A DNA stretch of 64,000 nt from Herbaspirillum sp. (GCF_017744395.1 NZ_JAGIBI010000002.1:496001-560000); one strand, 5' to 3'. Counted from the stretch's first letter, positions 25,142 to 34,085 are shown. Numbers and translations are program-made. The notes: a model not told the origin generated them from the sequence alone.

Positions 25142-26187
25142 ATACCGTCACTTCCACCCGGCCGCATCCGGAACGCGCGGCCGGTTCCTCGGCAACTACC
25201 CAGGGCCCGACCATGAAGCCTTCGCTACGCCTGCCCAACGGCCGCTGGACGCCGTTGGAAATCATCTTCTGGCTGCTGCCTGTGGCCGCTTACTTCGTCT
25301 TTCCGGACTACCTGATCCTGATCAGCCAGATCATGATCGTCGGCCTGTTCGCGTTGTCGCTGGACCTGATCCTGGGCTATGCCGGCATCGTCTCGCTCGG
25401 CCATGCGGCCTTCTTCGGCGTGGGCGCCTACACCGCCGGCCTGCTGGCCGCGCACGGCTGGGGCGAGCCGATCAGCGGCCTGCTGCTGGGCGGTGTGGCG
25501 GCGGCCGCGGCCGGTTTCCTGGTCAGCTTTTTGGTGGTGCGCGGCGGCGACCTGACGCGCCTGATGGTGACGCTGGGCATCGGCCTGATGCTGTTCGAGG
25601 CGGCCAACAAGGCGGCCTTCATCACCGGCGGCGTGGATGGCCTGTCGGGCATGGCGATGGACAAGATCTTCGGCCTGTTCGAATTCGACCTCAACGGCAA
25701 GGTGGCCTACGTCTACAGCTTCGTGGTGCTGTTCATCCTGTTCGTGCTGTTGCGCCGCATGGTGAATTCGCCGTTCGGCCTGGGCCTGAAAGGCATCCGC
25801 GAAGGCGGCCGCCGCATGCCCGCCATCGGCGCCGATGTCAGCCGCCGGCTGGTGGCCATCTTTACCGTGGCCGCCGCGGTCGCCGGTGTGGCCGGCGCCT
25901 TGCTGGCGCAGACCACCCAATTCGTCGGCCTCGACGTGCTGGGCTTCCCGCGCTCGGCGGAGCTGCTGATCATCCTGGTGCTGGGCGGCACCGGCCGCCT
26001 GTATGGCGGGCTGGTCGGCGCCGTGGTCTACATGCTGGCGCAGGATTACCTGTCCGGCCTGAATCCGGCCTACTGGCAATTCTGGATCGGCCTGCTGCTG
26101 ATCGTCATCGTGCTGTTCGCCCGCGGCGGCCTGCTGGGCGGGCTGGCGGCGCTGCGCGACAAGTTCTTCAAGGGAGGCCGCGCATGA
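25138..26187 (+). CDS. livM: Branched-chain-type ABC permease, LivM family
   Basis: A 349-residue LivM-type permease. The first 45 residues are a polar, Pro/Thr-rich extension before the first membrane helix. The conserved LGYAGIVSLGHAAFFGVGAY block and the LKGIREGGRRMPAIG coupling loop are present. It overlaps livH by 4 bp and livG by 4 bp. Confidence 0.93.
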   Translation: MNTVTSTRPHPERAAGSSATTQGPTMKPSLRLPNGRWTPLEIIFWLLPVAAYFVFPDYLILISQIMIVGLFALSLDLILGYAGIVSLGHAAFFGVGAYTAGLLAAHGWGEPISGLLLGGVAAAAAGFLVSFLVVRGGDLTRLMVTLGIGLMLFEAANKAAFITGGVDGLSGMAMDKIFGLFEFDLNGKVAYVYSFVVLFILFVLLRRMVNSPFGLGLKGIREGGRRMPAIGADVSRRLVAIFTVAAAVAGVAGALLAQTTQFVGLDVLGFPRSAELLIILVLGGTGRLYGGLVGAVVYMLAQDYLSGLNPAYWQFWIGLLLIVIVLFARGGLLGGLAALRDKFFKGGRA

Positions 26188-26957
26188 GCACCGCAATCCA
26201 AAGTGCAGATACCACGCTGCGCACCGAAGGCCTGACCAAGCGCTGGGGCGCCTTCGTGGCCAACAGCGAGGTGTCGCTGAGCTTCGCGCCGGGCGCGCGC
26301 CATGCGCTGATCGGCCCCAACGGCGCCGGCAAGACCACCTTCATCAACCTGCTCACCGGCGGCTTCGCGCCCAGCAGCGGCAAGGTCTGGTTCGGCGGCG
26401 ACGACATCACCGCCTTGCCGCAGCACGAGCGCGTCAAGCGCGGCATGACGCGCACCTTCCAGATCAACACCCTGTTCGCCGGCCTCACCGTGCTGGAGTC
26501 GGTGGTGCTGGCGATCCAGGAACGGCGCGGCATGCAATACAAGTGGTACCAGACCGTGGCGCAGCAAGGCGACGTGATCGACGAGGCGATGGCGCTGCTG
26601 GCATCGCTCAAGCTCGACGGCGAAGCCAACAGCATCACCCGCAGCCTGGCCTACGGCAAGCAGCGCCTGGTCGAGATCGCGCTGGCGCTGGCTACCAAGC
26701 CCAAGGTGCTGCTGCTGGACGAGCCGGCCGCCGGCATTCCTTCGGCGGAGAGCCGCGAACTGTTCGAGGTGATCGCGCAATTGCCGCGCGACGTCACCAT
26801 CGTCTTCATCGAACACGACATGGGCCTGGTGTTCCGCTTCGCCGAACGCATCACCGTGCTGGTGGGCGGCAAGGTGCTGGTGGAAGGCACGCCGGCCGAA
26901 ATCGCCGCCGACAAGCGGGTCAAGGAAGTCTATCTGGGGGAGGCCGAACATGAGTGA
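26184..26957 (+). CDS. livG: Branched-chain-type ABC ATPase, LivG family
   Basis: A 257-residue ATPase with Walker [10 protein letters not shown], a LAYGKQRLVEIALAL signature region, Walker B KVLLLDEPAAGI and the VFIEHDMGLVF switch histidine. The AYGKQR variant replaces canonical SGGQ, common in LivG. It energises the livHM permease pair. Confidence 0.93.
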   Translation: MSTAIQSADTTLRTEGLTKRWGAFVANSEVSLSFAPGARHALIGPNGAGKTTFINLLTGGFAPSSGKVWFGGDDITALPQHERVKRGMTRTFQINTLFAGLTVLESVVLAIQERRGMQYKWYQTVAQQGDVIDEAMALLASLKLDGEANSITRSLAYGKQRLVEIALALATKPKVLLLDEPAAGIPSAESRELFEVIAQLPRDVTIVFIEHDMGLVFRFAERITVLVGGKVLVEGTPAEIAADKRVKEVYLGEAEHE

Positions 26958-27651
26958 GCTGCTGGCGCTCGACAAGGTGACCGCCGGCTACGGCGAGTCG
27001 ATCGTATTGGAAGACGTGTCCTTCGCCATGCGGGAAGGCGAAAGCCTGGCGCTGCTGGGGCGCAACGGCGTCGGCAAGACCAGCCTGCTGGTCACGCTGA
27101 TGGGCCTGACCCGCCTGCATCGCGGCAGCATCCGCTGGCGCGGCGCCGACATCGTGCGCGTGCCCACCCACAAGCGCGCCCATGCCGGCCTGGGCTGGGT
27201 GCCGCAGGAGCGCTTCATGTTCCCCTCGCTGACCGTGGAGGAACACCTGAGCGTGGTCGAACGCGGCGGCGAATGGAACCTGAAGAAGATCTACGACATC
27301 TTCCCGCGCCTGCAGGAGCGCCGCGGCAACATGGGCAACCAGCTCTCCGGCGGCGAACAGCAGATGCTGGCGATCGCCCGCGCGCTGATGGTGAGTCCGC
27401 GCATCCTGTTGCTGGACGAACCGATGGAAGGCCTGGCGCCGATCATCGTGCAGGAACTGCTGAAGGTGATCCGCTGCCTGGTCAGCGAGAACGGCATGTC
27501 GGTGATCGTGGTGGAGCAGCACGCGCGCATGGCGCTGTCGCTGACCCAGCGCGCCATCGTGCTGGACCGCGGGCGCATCGTGCACGAGTCCGACAGCGAG
27601 AGCCTGATGGCCGACGGCGATAAGCTGGACCGATTGGTGGCGGTGGCTTGA
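26950..27651 (+). CDS. livF: Branched-chain-type ABC ATPase, LivF family
   Basis: A 233-residue ATPase with Walker A GRNGVGKTS (Pro replaced by Arg), signature LSGGEQQM, Walker B LLLDEPMEGLAP and the VVEQHARMAL switch. It overlaps livG by 8 bp and ends the permease operon, followed by a bidirectional terminator. Confidence 0.93.
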   Translation: MSELLALDKVTAGYGESIVLEDVSFAMREGESLALLGRNGVGKTSLLVTLMGLTRLHRGSIRWRGADIVRVPTHKRAHAGLGWVPQERFMFPSLTVEEHLSVVERGGEWNLKKIYDIFPRLQERRGNMGNQLSGGEQQMLAIARALMVSPRILLLDEPMEGLAPIIVQELLKVIRCLVSENGMSVIVVEQHARMALSLTQRAIVLDRGRIVHESDSESLMADGDKLDRLVAVA

Positions 27652-27674
27652 GGCGTACTGTCATGCAGCAAGGA

Positions 27675-27701
27675 AAAACGGAGGCAGTGGCCTCCGTTTT
27701 T
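27675..27701. terminator. Bidirectional terminator
   Basis: Stem ACGGAGGC (27678-27685) / GCCTCCGT (27690-27697), flanked by an A-run on the left and a T-run on the right, between the convergent livF and reductase genes. Confidence 0.85.
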
Positions 27702-27718
27702 CTTTGTCATCGCTGGCG

Positions 27719-28657
27719 TTACAGATCGATTTCCAGCACCGCAGACTTGGCCCGAGACACGCAGGGCATGAACCATTTCCCCGAGGCCTTTTCCTCCTCG
27801 CTTAAGAAGCTGTCCCGGTGATCGGCCTGGCCGTCTAGCAAGGCAGTCTGGCACGTGCCGCACACGCCGACTTCACAGGAGCAGGGTATATCCACGCCGG
27901 CTTCGTGCAAACAGGACAGGGCGGAGCGATCCGCTGCTACGCTGATTTCGCGTCCATCTTTCAACCGCAGTAAAAATGGTGCATCGCTGGCTGAGGGCTG
28001 CGGTGCGTTGAACGATTCCTGATGGAAGCAGGCCGCGCCGAAACGGGCGGTCGCTTGTTCGGCGACGGCAGCCATGAAGGGAGCCGGGCCGCAGGTATAG
28101 ACCTGGGCGCCGGCGAAGCCGGACAGCAGGGCGGCGATGGCGGCGGAAGTCTGCGGCACATCCAGTCCTGTATGAAGACTGACGTGCGCTCTCAATATCG
28201 AATCCTGCAACTCGTGGCGAAATGCCAACGACGCATCATCGCGGGCGAAGCAGGCCAGGCGGAAATCCTCGCCCCGGCGCGTCAGCGCATGCGCCATGGA
28301 CAGCAGCGGCGTGATGCCGATGCCGCCGGCCAGCAACAGGTGCGGGCCGGCGCCGGTGGCCAGTCCGAAGGCATTGCGCGGCGCGCCGATCTGCAAGATG
28401 TCGCCGGTTGCCGCTGTCTCATGCAGCCAGGCCGAGCCGCCGCGCGAAACCGGTTCGCGTTTGACGGCAATGCGGTAGGACGCGGGCGAGGGCTGCCGGC
28501 AGCAGAGGGAATATTGGCGCACCAGGCCATTGCCCAGCGTGACGTCGATATGGGAACCGGGCGCATAAGGCGGCAGCGGTACGCCGCCGGCGCCGGTCAG
28601 TTCGAAGATACGGATGCCCGTACCGTCGTCGGTAATGGAAGTAATGATGACATTCAT
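27719..28657 (-). CDS. VanB-type ferredoxin reductase of a Rieske oxygenase
   Basis: A 312-residue electron-transfer protein of the phthalate dioxygenase reductase/VanB class. In order: a flavin-binding barrel (RQYSLC near 48-53), an NAD-binding domain (GGIGITPLLSM), and a C-terminal plant-type 2Fe-2S ferredoxin with ligands in CSCEVGVCGTC plus a later Cys in MPCVSRA. It passes electrons from NAD(P)H to the oxygenase encoded just upstream (28753-29769). The 95-bp gap to that gene contains a strong hairpin. Confidence 0.9.
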   Translation of the reverse strand: MNVIITSITDDGTGIRIFELTGAGGVPLPPYAPGSHIDVTLGNGLVRQYSLCCRQPSPASYRIAVKREPVSRGGSAWLHETAATGDILQIGAPRNAFGLATGAGPHLLLAGGIGITPLLSMAHALTRRGEDFRLACFARDDASLAFRHELQDSILRAHVSLHTGLDVPQTSAAIAALLSGFAGAQVYTCGPAPFMAAVAEQATARFGAACFHQESFNAPQPSASDAPFLLRLKDGREISVAADRSALSCLHEAGVDIPCSCEVGVCGTCQTALLDGQADHRDSFLSEEEKASGKWFMPCVSRAKSAVLEIDL

Positions 28658-28688
28658 GGATGTGCATGGCCGCCGGTCGCCTGGAGGC

Positions 28689-28746
28689 GGCCGGAGCGGT
28701 GAGTGAAAAGAGATCGGGAAGCCGGCCGAGGCATGCCGCTCCGGCC
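28689..28746. repeat. Intercistronic inverted repeat
   Basis: Perfect 11-bp arms GGCCGGAGCGG (28689-28699) and CCGCTCCGGCC (28736-28746) between the oxygenase and its reductase. There is no T-run, so it may tune relative expression or mRNA stability rather than terminate. Confidence 0.5.
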
Positions 28747-28752
28747 GGCAGT

Positions 28753-29769
28753 TCAGGCGGCTTGCTGTACCTGTGCGTTCAGCGCGTCGATGATGCGGCG
28801 CGCGCGGTTGGCGCCGGCGTCGACGTGGATGTCGATCATGCCTGCGCCGGGGAACCGGCGCATGTTGCGATATTGCGCTTCGATGATCACGCGGTCTTCC
28901 TCGAAGGTCGCGGCGGTTTGCTGGTAGACCGTTTCCAGGTTGTCGGGCGCATCCGGATGGGTGGAGCAGGCCATGGTCCAGAAGTAGTGCGAAGTGGTCT
29001 CGGTCTCCGGGGTAATGCCGTGGAAGCCGCGCATATGGAAACCGCCGCGTTGCGGATCGTCGAGCGATTCCGTCCCGGCATCAACCGCGCCGGTAAAGAT
29101 GTTGAGGTGGCTGACGTGGAAGTCGATTTCCTGCCAGCGGTCGATCAGCCCCTTGAACGGCCACGCCGCACTGTAGGTGGCCGGCGGTTGCGATGCCGGC
29201 ATCCTGCGCACTACGCGCACGTGTTGTCCGTCGCTGCTAACCTGGGTAGGCGCTTCCATGTGCGTCTTCGCGTTGCCGCCGATGGTCTTGGTGTGCACGT
29301 AGCCGACGTGGCTAAGGTCGAGCAGGTTGTCGTGGATCAACTGGTAGGGCGCCTGGTAGTGGAAAGCGCCGCCCTTGTAGCGATAGCGCGGGTTGTCGTG
29401 GGCGGCGATCTCGGGCGGTTCTCCCGCGACCCCTTCGCCCAGCCAGATCCAGATGATCTGGTTGCGCACGGCGACCTGGTAGGACTTGACGCAGGCCTTG
29501 CCCGGTATTTTCAGTTGGCCCGGGATTTCGACGCATTGGCCGCTGGGCGCGTACAACAGCCCATGGTAGCCGCAACGGATGCCGCCGTTTTCCAGCATGC
29601 CGCAAGACAGCGGCACGCTGCGGTGGCAGCAGCGGTCTTCGAGCGCGGCGACGGCGCCGTCGGGGCCGCGGAACATCACCACGGGATGGTTGAGCAATGT
29701 GCGGGCCAGCGGCTTGTCCTGCAATTCCCAGGCGAAGCCGGCGACATACCATTGATTGAGCGGAAACAT
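28753..29769 (-). CDS. VanA-like Rieske non-heme iron oxygenase
   Basis: A 338-residue oxygenase of the vanillate O-demethylase superfamily. The Rieske cluster ligands are Cys47/His49 and Cys66/His69; the catalytic iron site follows as Asn148-Asp151-His154-His159. It is clearly related to, but diverged from, the vanA product at 33026, so it likely demethylates or hydroxylates another aromatic acid (syringate, isovanillate, a methoxybenzoate or similar). It is co-transcribed with a binding protein and a reductase under a divergent LysR gene. Substrate is not identifiable from sequence alone. Confidence 0.9.
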   Translation of the reverse strand: MFPLNQWYVAGFAWELQDKPLARTLLNHPVVMFRGPDGAVAALEDRCCHRSVPLSCGMLENGGIRCGYHGLLYAPSGQCVEIPGQLKIPGKACVKSYQVAVRNQIIWIWLGEGVAGEPPEIAAHDNPRYRYKGGAFHYQAPYQLIHDNLLDLSHVGYVHTKTIGGNAKTHMEAPTQVSSDGQHVRVVRRMPASQPPATYSAAWPFKGLIDRWQEIDFHVSHLNIFTGAVDAGTESLDDPQRGGFHMRGFHGITPETETTSHYFWTMACSTHPDAPDNLETVYQQTAATFEEDRVIIEAQYRNMRRFPGAGMIDIHVDAGANRARRIIDALNAQVQQAA

Positions 29770-29802
29770 GATGGACTCCTTGCTTGGTTGATTCCTGCGG
29801 GC

Positions 29803-31023
29803 CTACTTGGCCGGATCCTTGACAGAGTCATAGCGGTCGATCTCGGTGGCGATGTATTTGCCGTCCTTTTTGTCGATGCGGCGGATATAGATGCTCTGCA
29901 CGATATCGCGCGTGGCGGCGTCGATGGCGACGGTGCCGCGCGGGCTGGCGGCGCTGTAGCCCTTGACCGCTTCCATGAAGGCGGCGCCGTCGGCCTTGCC
30001 GCCGGTCTTGGCCAGCGCGCCGGCGATCAGGCCCATGGCGTCATAGGCCGAGACCGACAGGAAGTTCGGCTTGAAGCGTCCGCCCACGGTCTGGGCGAAC
30101 GCATCGAGGAACCTGGCGTTGTCGGCGCCGGGGCGCGAATAGGCGTAGAAGCCCGCGGTGTAGATGCCCAGCATGGCGTCGCCGCCCATGCCCAGCACAT
30201 CCTCGTCGGCCCAGCCTTCGCCGCCCAGGAAGCGGATGCCGGCCTTGTCCAGGCCCTTCTCCTTGTAGGCCTTGATGAAGGACACCATGGGCTGGCCGTT
30301 GGGCAGGAACACATGGATGGCGTCGGGCTTCTCATCCTTGATGCGCTGGATGTAGGCGCTGTAGTCGACCGTGTTCAGCGGCACCCGCACCGACGAGGTC
30401 ACGGTGCCGCCCAGGGCGGTGAAGGTCTTGCTGAACCAGGCGTCGGCATCCAGGCCCGGCGCGTAGTCGGAAACGATGGAGAAGACCCGGCGCGAGCCGG
30501 TCTTGTAGGCCCACTCTGCCAGCGGCTTGACCGATTGCGCGATGGTGTACGAGGTGCGCGTGATGTAGGGGGACTTGGTGGTGACGGCGGAAGAGGCGGC
30601 GTTCATCACCACCATCGGTTTCTTCGCCTTGTCGGCCACCGCGGCGGCGGCCATGGCGTTGGGCGTGAACACGAAGCCGGCCACGATGTCGGCATTCTCG
30701 CGGCCCAGCAATTCAGTGGCAAGCCGCTTGGCGACATCGGCCTGCGGGCCGGTGTCGTCCTTGTAGAGCACTTCCAGTTTCTTTCCGGCGATGGTGGCGC
30801 CATGCAGGCGCAGCCAGGTATCCACGCCGGCCTTCATCTGTTCGCCGCTTTGCGCGGCCGGGCCGGTCAGCGAGGTAATCACGCCGATGCGGATGGTGTC
30901 GGGGGCATTGGCGGCTTGCGCGCCGGGTTGCCAGGCCAGCGTCGCCAGTGTGGCCAGCGCGGCGGCGCAGGTGGTGGTGAAACGCAAGGCGATGCCTGTC
31001 CCTGCAAGCCTGGTGTGTCGCAT
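29803..31023 (-). CDS. Orphan ABC substrate-binding protein (Liv type)
   Basis: A 406-residue periplasmic-binding protein with a long signal peptide (cleavage near AQA, residue 37) and mature opening DTIRIGVITSLTGPAAQSG. The C-terminal SPRGTVAIDAATRDIVQSIYIR block matches that of the proteins at 17376 and 35077. It is the first gene of the Rieske-oxygenase operon and lacks its own permease, so it probably feeds a shared Liv permease with the oxygenase substrate. Confidence 0.9.
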   Translation of the reverse strand: MRHTRLAGTGIALRFTTTCAAALATLATLAWQPGAQAANAPDTIRIGVITSLTGPAAQSGEQMKAGVDTWLRLHGATIAGKKLEVLYKDDTGPQADVAKRLATELLGRENADIVAGFVFTPNAMAAAAVADKAKKPMVVMNAASSAVTTKSPYITRTSYTIAQSVKPLAEWAYKTGSRRVFSIVSDYAPGLDADAWFSKTFTALGGTVTSSVRVPLNTVDYSAYIQRIKDEKPDAIHVFLPNGQPMVSFIKAYKEKGLDKAGIRFLGGEGWADEDVLGMGGDAMLGIYTAGFYAYSRPGADNARFLDAFAQTVGGRFKPNFLSVSAYDAMGLIAGALAKTGGKADGAAFMEAVKGYSAASPRGTVAIDAATRDIVQSIYIRRIDKKDGKYIATEIDRYDSVKDPAK

Positions 31024-31137
31024 GGTGTCTCCTCGTTGATTGTCATGGCGGCCGGCTGCGGATGCCGTGCCGATGCGGGTGCTTGTTTTTTATTGATGCA
31101 TCCCGATGCCGATCGATCATACCGAAGCGAAATTATT

Positions 31138-31154
31138 TGAAAATAGAATTTTCA
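31138..31154. promoter_or_regulatory. Candidate LysR operator
   Basis: Perfect dyad TGAAAAT-AGA-ATTTTCA in a very AT-rich stretch between the divergent binding-protein and LysR genes. A related half, GATTTTCAAAT, follows near 31170-31180. This is the usual site and shape for LysR autoregulation and activation. Confidence 0.5.
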
Positions 31155-31240
31155 GAATAATATTTATTCGATTTTCAAATTTAATATGCAAGCTTGGCAT
31201 GGCACTCTGCGGCTTGGATACATGGAAAAAAGGAGGAGGC

Positions 31241-32140
31241 ATGGCATCGTTCGACCTGAACCTGCTGCCGATCGCGCTGGCGATCTTCGAGGAGCGCAGC
31301 GTCAGCGGCGCGGCGCGCAAGCTGGATATGAGCCAGCCGGCGGTGAGCGTGGCGCTCAACAAGCTGAGGCTGGCGCTGGGCGATCCGCTGTTCGTGCGCA
31401 CCGCGCATGGCATGGAGCCGACGCCGCGCGCGCTGACGTTGATCAGCCCCACGCGCGACATCATGCAGCGGCTCCATACCGATGTCCTGGCCAGCGAAAC
31501 CTTCAATCCAGCCAGCACCACGCGGCGCTTTACCATCGCGCTGTCGGATATCGGTGAGATGACCTTCCTGCCGAAGTTGCTGGACCGTTTGCGGCGCGAT
31601 GCGCCGCAGGCATCCATCTTGTCATTGTCGATGGCGCCGCTGGAATTGTCGGCGGCGCTGGAGAATGGCGAGGTCGATCTGGCGGTGGGTTATTTCCCCG
31701 ACCTGAAGAACCGCAATTTCTTCCAGCAACGGTTGTTCTCGCACGACTTCATCTGCCTGCTTAGCGCCGACCATCCGCATCGTTCGCGCAAGATCAGCAT
31801 TGAACAGTTCCTGCAGATGGGACACGCGGTGATCAAGGCGGAAGGGCGCAGCCAGGAGTTGTTCGAACAGTTCCTGATACGCCGGAAGATACAGCGCCGC
31901 ATCGTGCTGTCGACGCCGCACTTCATGTCGATTCCATTCCTGATCGCCTCGTCCGACCTGATCGCTACCGTGCCGCGCGCGGTGGGCGAGTCCTTCGCGC
32001 AATTCTCCAACATCAAGCTGGTGGAGCCGCCGTTCGAGATTCCACCCTTCGACCTGCGGCAGCATTGGCACCGCAAGTACCACAAGGATGGCGGCAATGC
32101 CTGGCTGCGCGCCGTGATCGCCGAGATGTTCTCGGCCTGA
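31241..32140 (+). CDS. LysR-family transcriptional regulator
   Basis: A 299-residue LysR regulator. The N-terminal HTH (LPIALAIFEERSVSGAARKLDMSQPAVSVAL) and LGDPLFVRTAHGMEPT segment place it in the NahR/NodD-like branch that often senses aromatic compounds. The ATG at 31241 follows a strong AGGAGGAGG site; a start 45 codons upstream would lie in the AT-rich operator region. It is divergent from the binding protein-oxygenase-reductase operon and is its likely activator. Confidence 0.9.
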   Translation: MASFDLNLLPIALAIFEERSVSGAARKLDMSQPAVSVALNKLRLALGDPLFVRTAHGMEPTPRALTLISPTRDIMQRLHTDVLASETFNPASTTRRFTIALSDIGEMTFLPKLLDRLRRDAPQASILSLSMAPLELSAALENGEVDLAVGYFPDLKNRNFFQQRLFSHDFICLLSADHPHRSRKISIEQFLQMGHAVIKAEGRSQELFEQFLIRRKIQRRIVLSTPHFMSIPFLIASSDLIATVPRAVGESFAQFSNIKLVEPPFEIPPFDLRQHWHRKYHKDGGNAWLRAVIAEMFSA

Positions 32141-32147
32141 GCCCGGC

Positions 32148-32669
32148 TTATTCTTCCTCGCCCTGGCCGTCCTTGAGCTTGGCCAGCGGCGCCCGGCTTT
32201 GCGGGTTGTTGATGTGCACCAGTTTGTCGAGCAGGTACATGAACTGTTCCTTCTCGCCTTCGTCCAGCGGTTCGAGGATGCGCTTGCGCAGCCGTTGCAG
32301 ACCGGGAATCAGTTGTTCCAGCAATTGCTCGCCCGCGGCGGTGATGCGCAGCGCGCGCTGGCGCCGGTTGTGCGGGATCACTTCGCGCACCAGCAAGCCT
32401 TTTTCCTCCAGCCGCGCGCAGACGGTGGCGCCGGTCGAGGTGTCGATCGCCACCAGGCCGGACAGCGTCACCTGGTCGATGCCGGGATGGTTGGAGAGCA
32501 TGCGCAGGATGGCGTATTGCACCGGCGTGACCACGCCTTCGATTTCGTCATGGAACATCGAGACCGATATCTGCTGGGCCCGGCGCAGCAAGTGGCCGGG
32601 ATGCTCGTACAGGTCCACCAGCTGGCTTTCGGCTGGCGGCTGGTTTTTCTTCGCGCTGTTTCTGGACAT
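32148..32669 (-). CDS. MarR-family regulator of vanAB
   Basis: A 173-residue winged-helix protein with HTH near 65-95 (TLSGLVAIDTSTGATVCARLEEKG) and the wing RRQRALRITAAG. It is divergent from vanA, with a 16-bp palindrome in the gap, so it is the probable vanillate-responsive repressor. MarR regulators control O-demethylation genes in some proteobacteria, whereas VanR in Caulobacter/Acinetobacter is GntR-like; the role here is inferred from position. Confidence 0.85.
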   Translation of the reverse strand: MSRNSAKKNQPPAESQLVDLYEHPGHLLRRAQQISVSMFHDEIEGVVTPVQYAILRMLSNHPGIDQVTLSGLVAIDTSTGATVCARLEEKGLLVREVIPHNRRQRALRITAAGEQLLEQLIPGLQRLRKRILEPLDEGEKEQFMYLLDKLVHINNPQSRAPLAKLKDGQGEEE

Positions 32670-33025
32670 GGTGGAAGTCGCTGATGAGCAGGTTAGGTCA
32701 TTTGCCTGGGGTGCGGCCGGCAGTGTAGCGCGCGGCCTTGTACCCGTGGCAAGTTTGGTGCGGTGCGCAACAAAAAGTTTGTCGTCCGAGTTTACTTGCG
32801 GCGCGGATTGGCGGATACTTTTTCAAACATTCAGTGTACTGAATATTAAATCAAAAAAACAGAGACCCGACAGCATCCGGATCGATCACGGACTGCGGAA
32901 CAAGAACAGCAAGCATGGCGCGCCGGACATCGGCAGGAGCAGGAAGACGCGTTGTCGCCCGGTGACGGCGACCGTGAGATTCCGATGCGCGCCCATTGAG
33001 GAATTCACCCAAGGAGGAGAACGGC
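32670..33025. other. Divergent marR-vanA intergenic region
   Basis: A 356-bp gap without a gene. It holds the MarR-type palindrome at 32829-32844 and an AAGGAGGAG ribosome site for vanA near 33011-33019. Confidence 0.5.
32829..32844. promoter_or_regulatory. Candidate MarR operator of vanAB
   Basis: Perfect dyad ATTCAGT-GT-ACTGAAT, 16 bp, in an AT-rich patch 182 bp upstream of vanA and 160 bp upstream of marR. Size and symmetry fit a MarR dimer site. Confidence 0.55.
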
Positions 33026-34075
33026 ATGTTCCCGAAAAATACCTGGTACGTCGCATGTACCCCCGATGAAATCGAAGGCAAGCCGCTGGGTCGCCAGATC
33101 TGCGGCGAAAAGATCGTGTTCTACCGCGGCGCCGAAGGGAAAGTGGCGGCGGTGGAAGACTTTTGCCCGCACCGCGGCGCGCCCCTGTCGCTGGGCTTCG
33201 TGCGCGACGGCCAGCTGGTGTGCGGATACCACGGCCTGGAGATGGGCTGCGATGGCAAGCCGGTCGGCATGCCCGGCCAGCGCGTGCGCGGTTTTCCGTG
33301 CATCCGCAGCTTTCCGGTGGTGGAGCGTTACGGCTTCATCTGGGTCTGGCCGGGCGACAAGGAGTTGGCCGACCCGACGCAGATCCACCACTTCGAATGG
33401 GCCGTGAGCCCGGAGTGGGCTTACGGCGGCGGCCTCTATCACATCAATTGCGACTACCGCCTGATGATCGACAACCTGATGGACCTGACCCACGAGACCT
33501 ATGTCCATGCTTCCAGCATCGGCCAGAAGGAGATCGACGAAGCGCCGGTCAATACCAAGGTCGAGGGCGAGCAGGTGGTCACCAGCCGTTTCATGGAGAA
33601 CATCATGGCGCCGCCGTTCTGGCGCATGGCCTTGCGCGGCAACGGCCTGGCCGACGACGTGCCGGTGGACCGCTGGCAGATCTGCCGCTTCTCGCCACCC
33701 AGCCACGTGATGATCGAGGTCGGCGTGGCGCACGCAGGCAAGGGCGGCTATGACGCCGATCCGCAGCACAAGGCATCGAGCATCGTGGTCGATTTCATCA
33801 CCCCCGAGACGGAAACCTCGCACTGGTATTTCTGGGGCATGGCGCGCAATTTCCGTCCCGAGGACAAGGAGCTGACCGCCACCATCCGCGAAGGGCAGGG
33901 CAAGATCTTCGGCGAAGACCGCCAGATGCTGGAGATGCAGCAGGCCAACCTGCTGAAGCACCCGGAGCGCCGCCTGCTGTCCTTGAACATCGACGCCGGC
34001 GGCGTGCAGTCGCGCCGCGTTCTCGACAAATGGCTGGCCAGGGAGGCGCAAGCCTCGTCGGCTCCGGCGGCGTGA
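33026..34075 (+). CDS. vanA: Vanillate O-demethylase oxygenase subunit
   Basis: Rieske oxygenase that demethylates vanillate to protocatechuate, releasing formaldehyde. The 349-residue protein has Rieske ligands Cys47/His49 and Cys66/His69 and the mononuclear iron motif Asn150-Asp153-His156-His161 (NLMDLTHETYVHAS). Its length and segments such as FPKNTWYVACTPDEI and the HYxxHGLE-type Rieske loop fit true VanA. The ATG at 33026 is preceded by AAGGAGG; an in-frame start 10 codons earlier is less likely. It is followed 10 bp later by vanB. Confidence 0.93.
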   Translation: MFPKNTWYVACTPDEIEGKPLGRQICGEKIVFYRGAEGKVAAVEDFCPHRGAPLSLGFVRDGQLVCGYHGLEMGCDGKPVGMPGQRVRGFPCIRSFPVVERYGFIWVWPGDKELADPTQIHHFEWAVSPEWAYGGGLYHINCDYRLMIDNLMDLTHETYVHASSIGQKEIDEAPVNTKVEGEQVVTSRFMENIMAPPFWRMALRGNGLADDVPVDRWQICRFSPPSHVMIEVGVAHAGKGGYDADPQHKASSIVVDFITPETETSHWYFWGMARNFRPEDKELTATIREGQGKIFGEDRQMLEMQQANLLKHPERRLLSLNIDAGGVQSRRVLDKWLAREAQASSAPAA

Positions 34076-34085
34076 AGGAACGGCC

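Noticed and set aside
28660-31140. An 826-codon frame antisense to the Rieske oxygenase and binding protein
   Set aside because: Shadow of real genes; low-complexity composition and no plausible domain.
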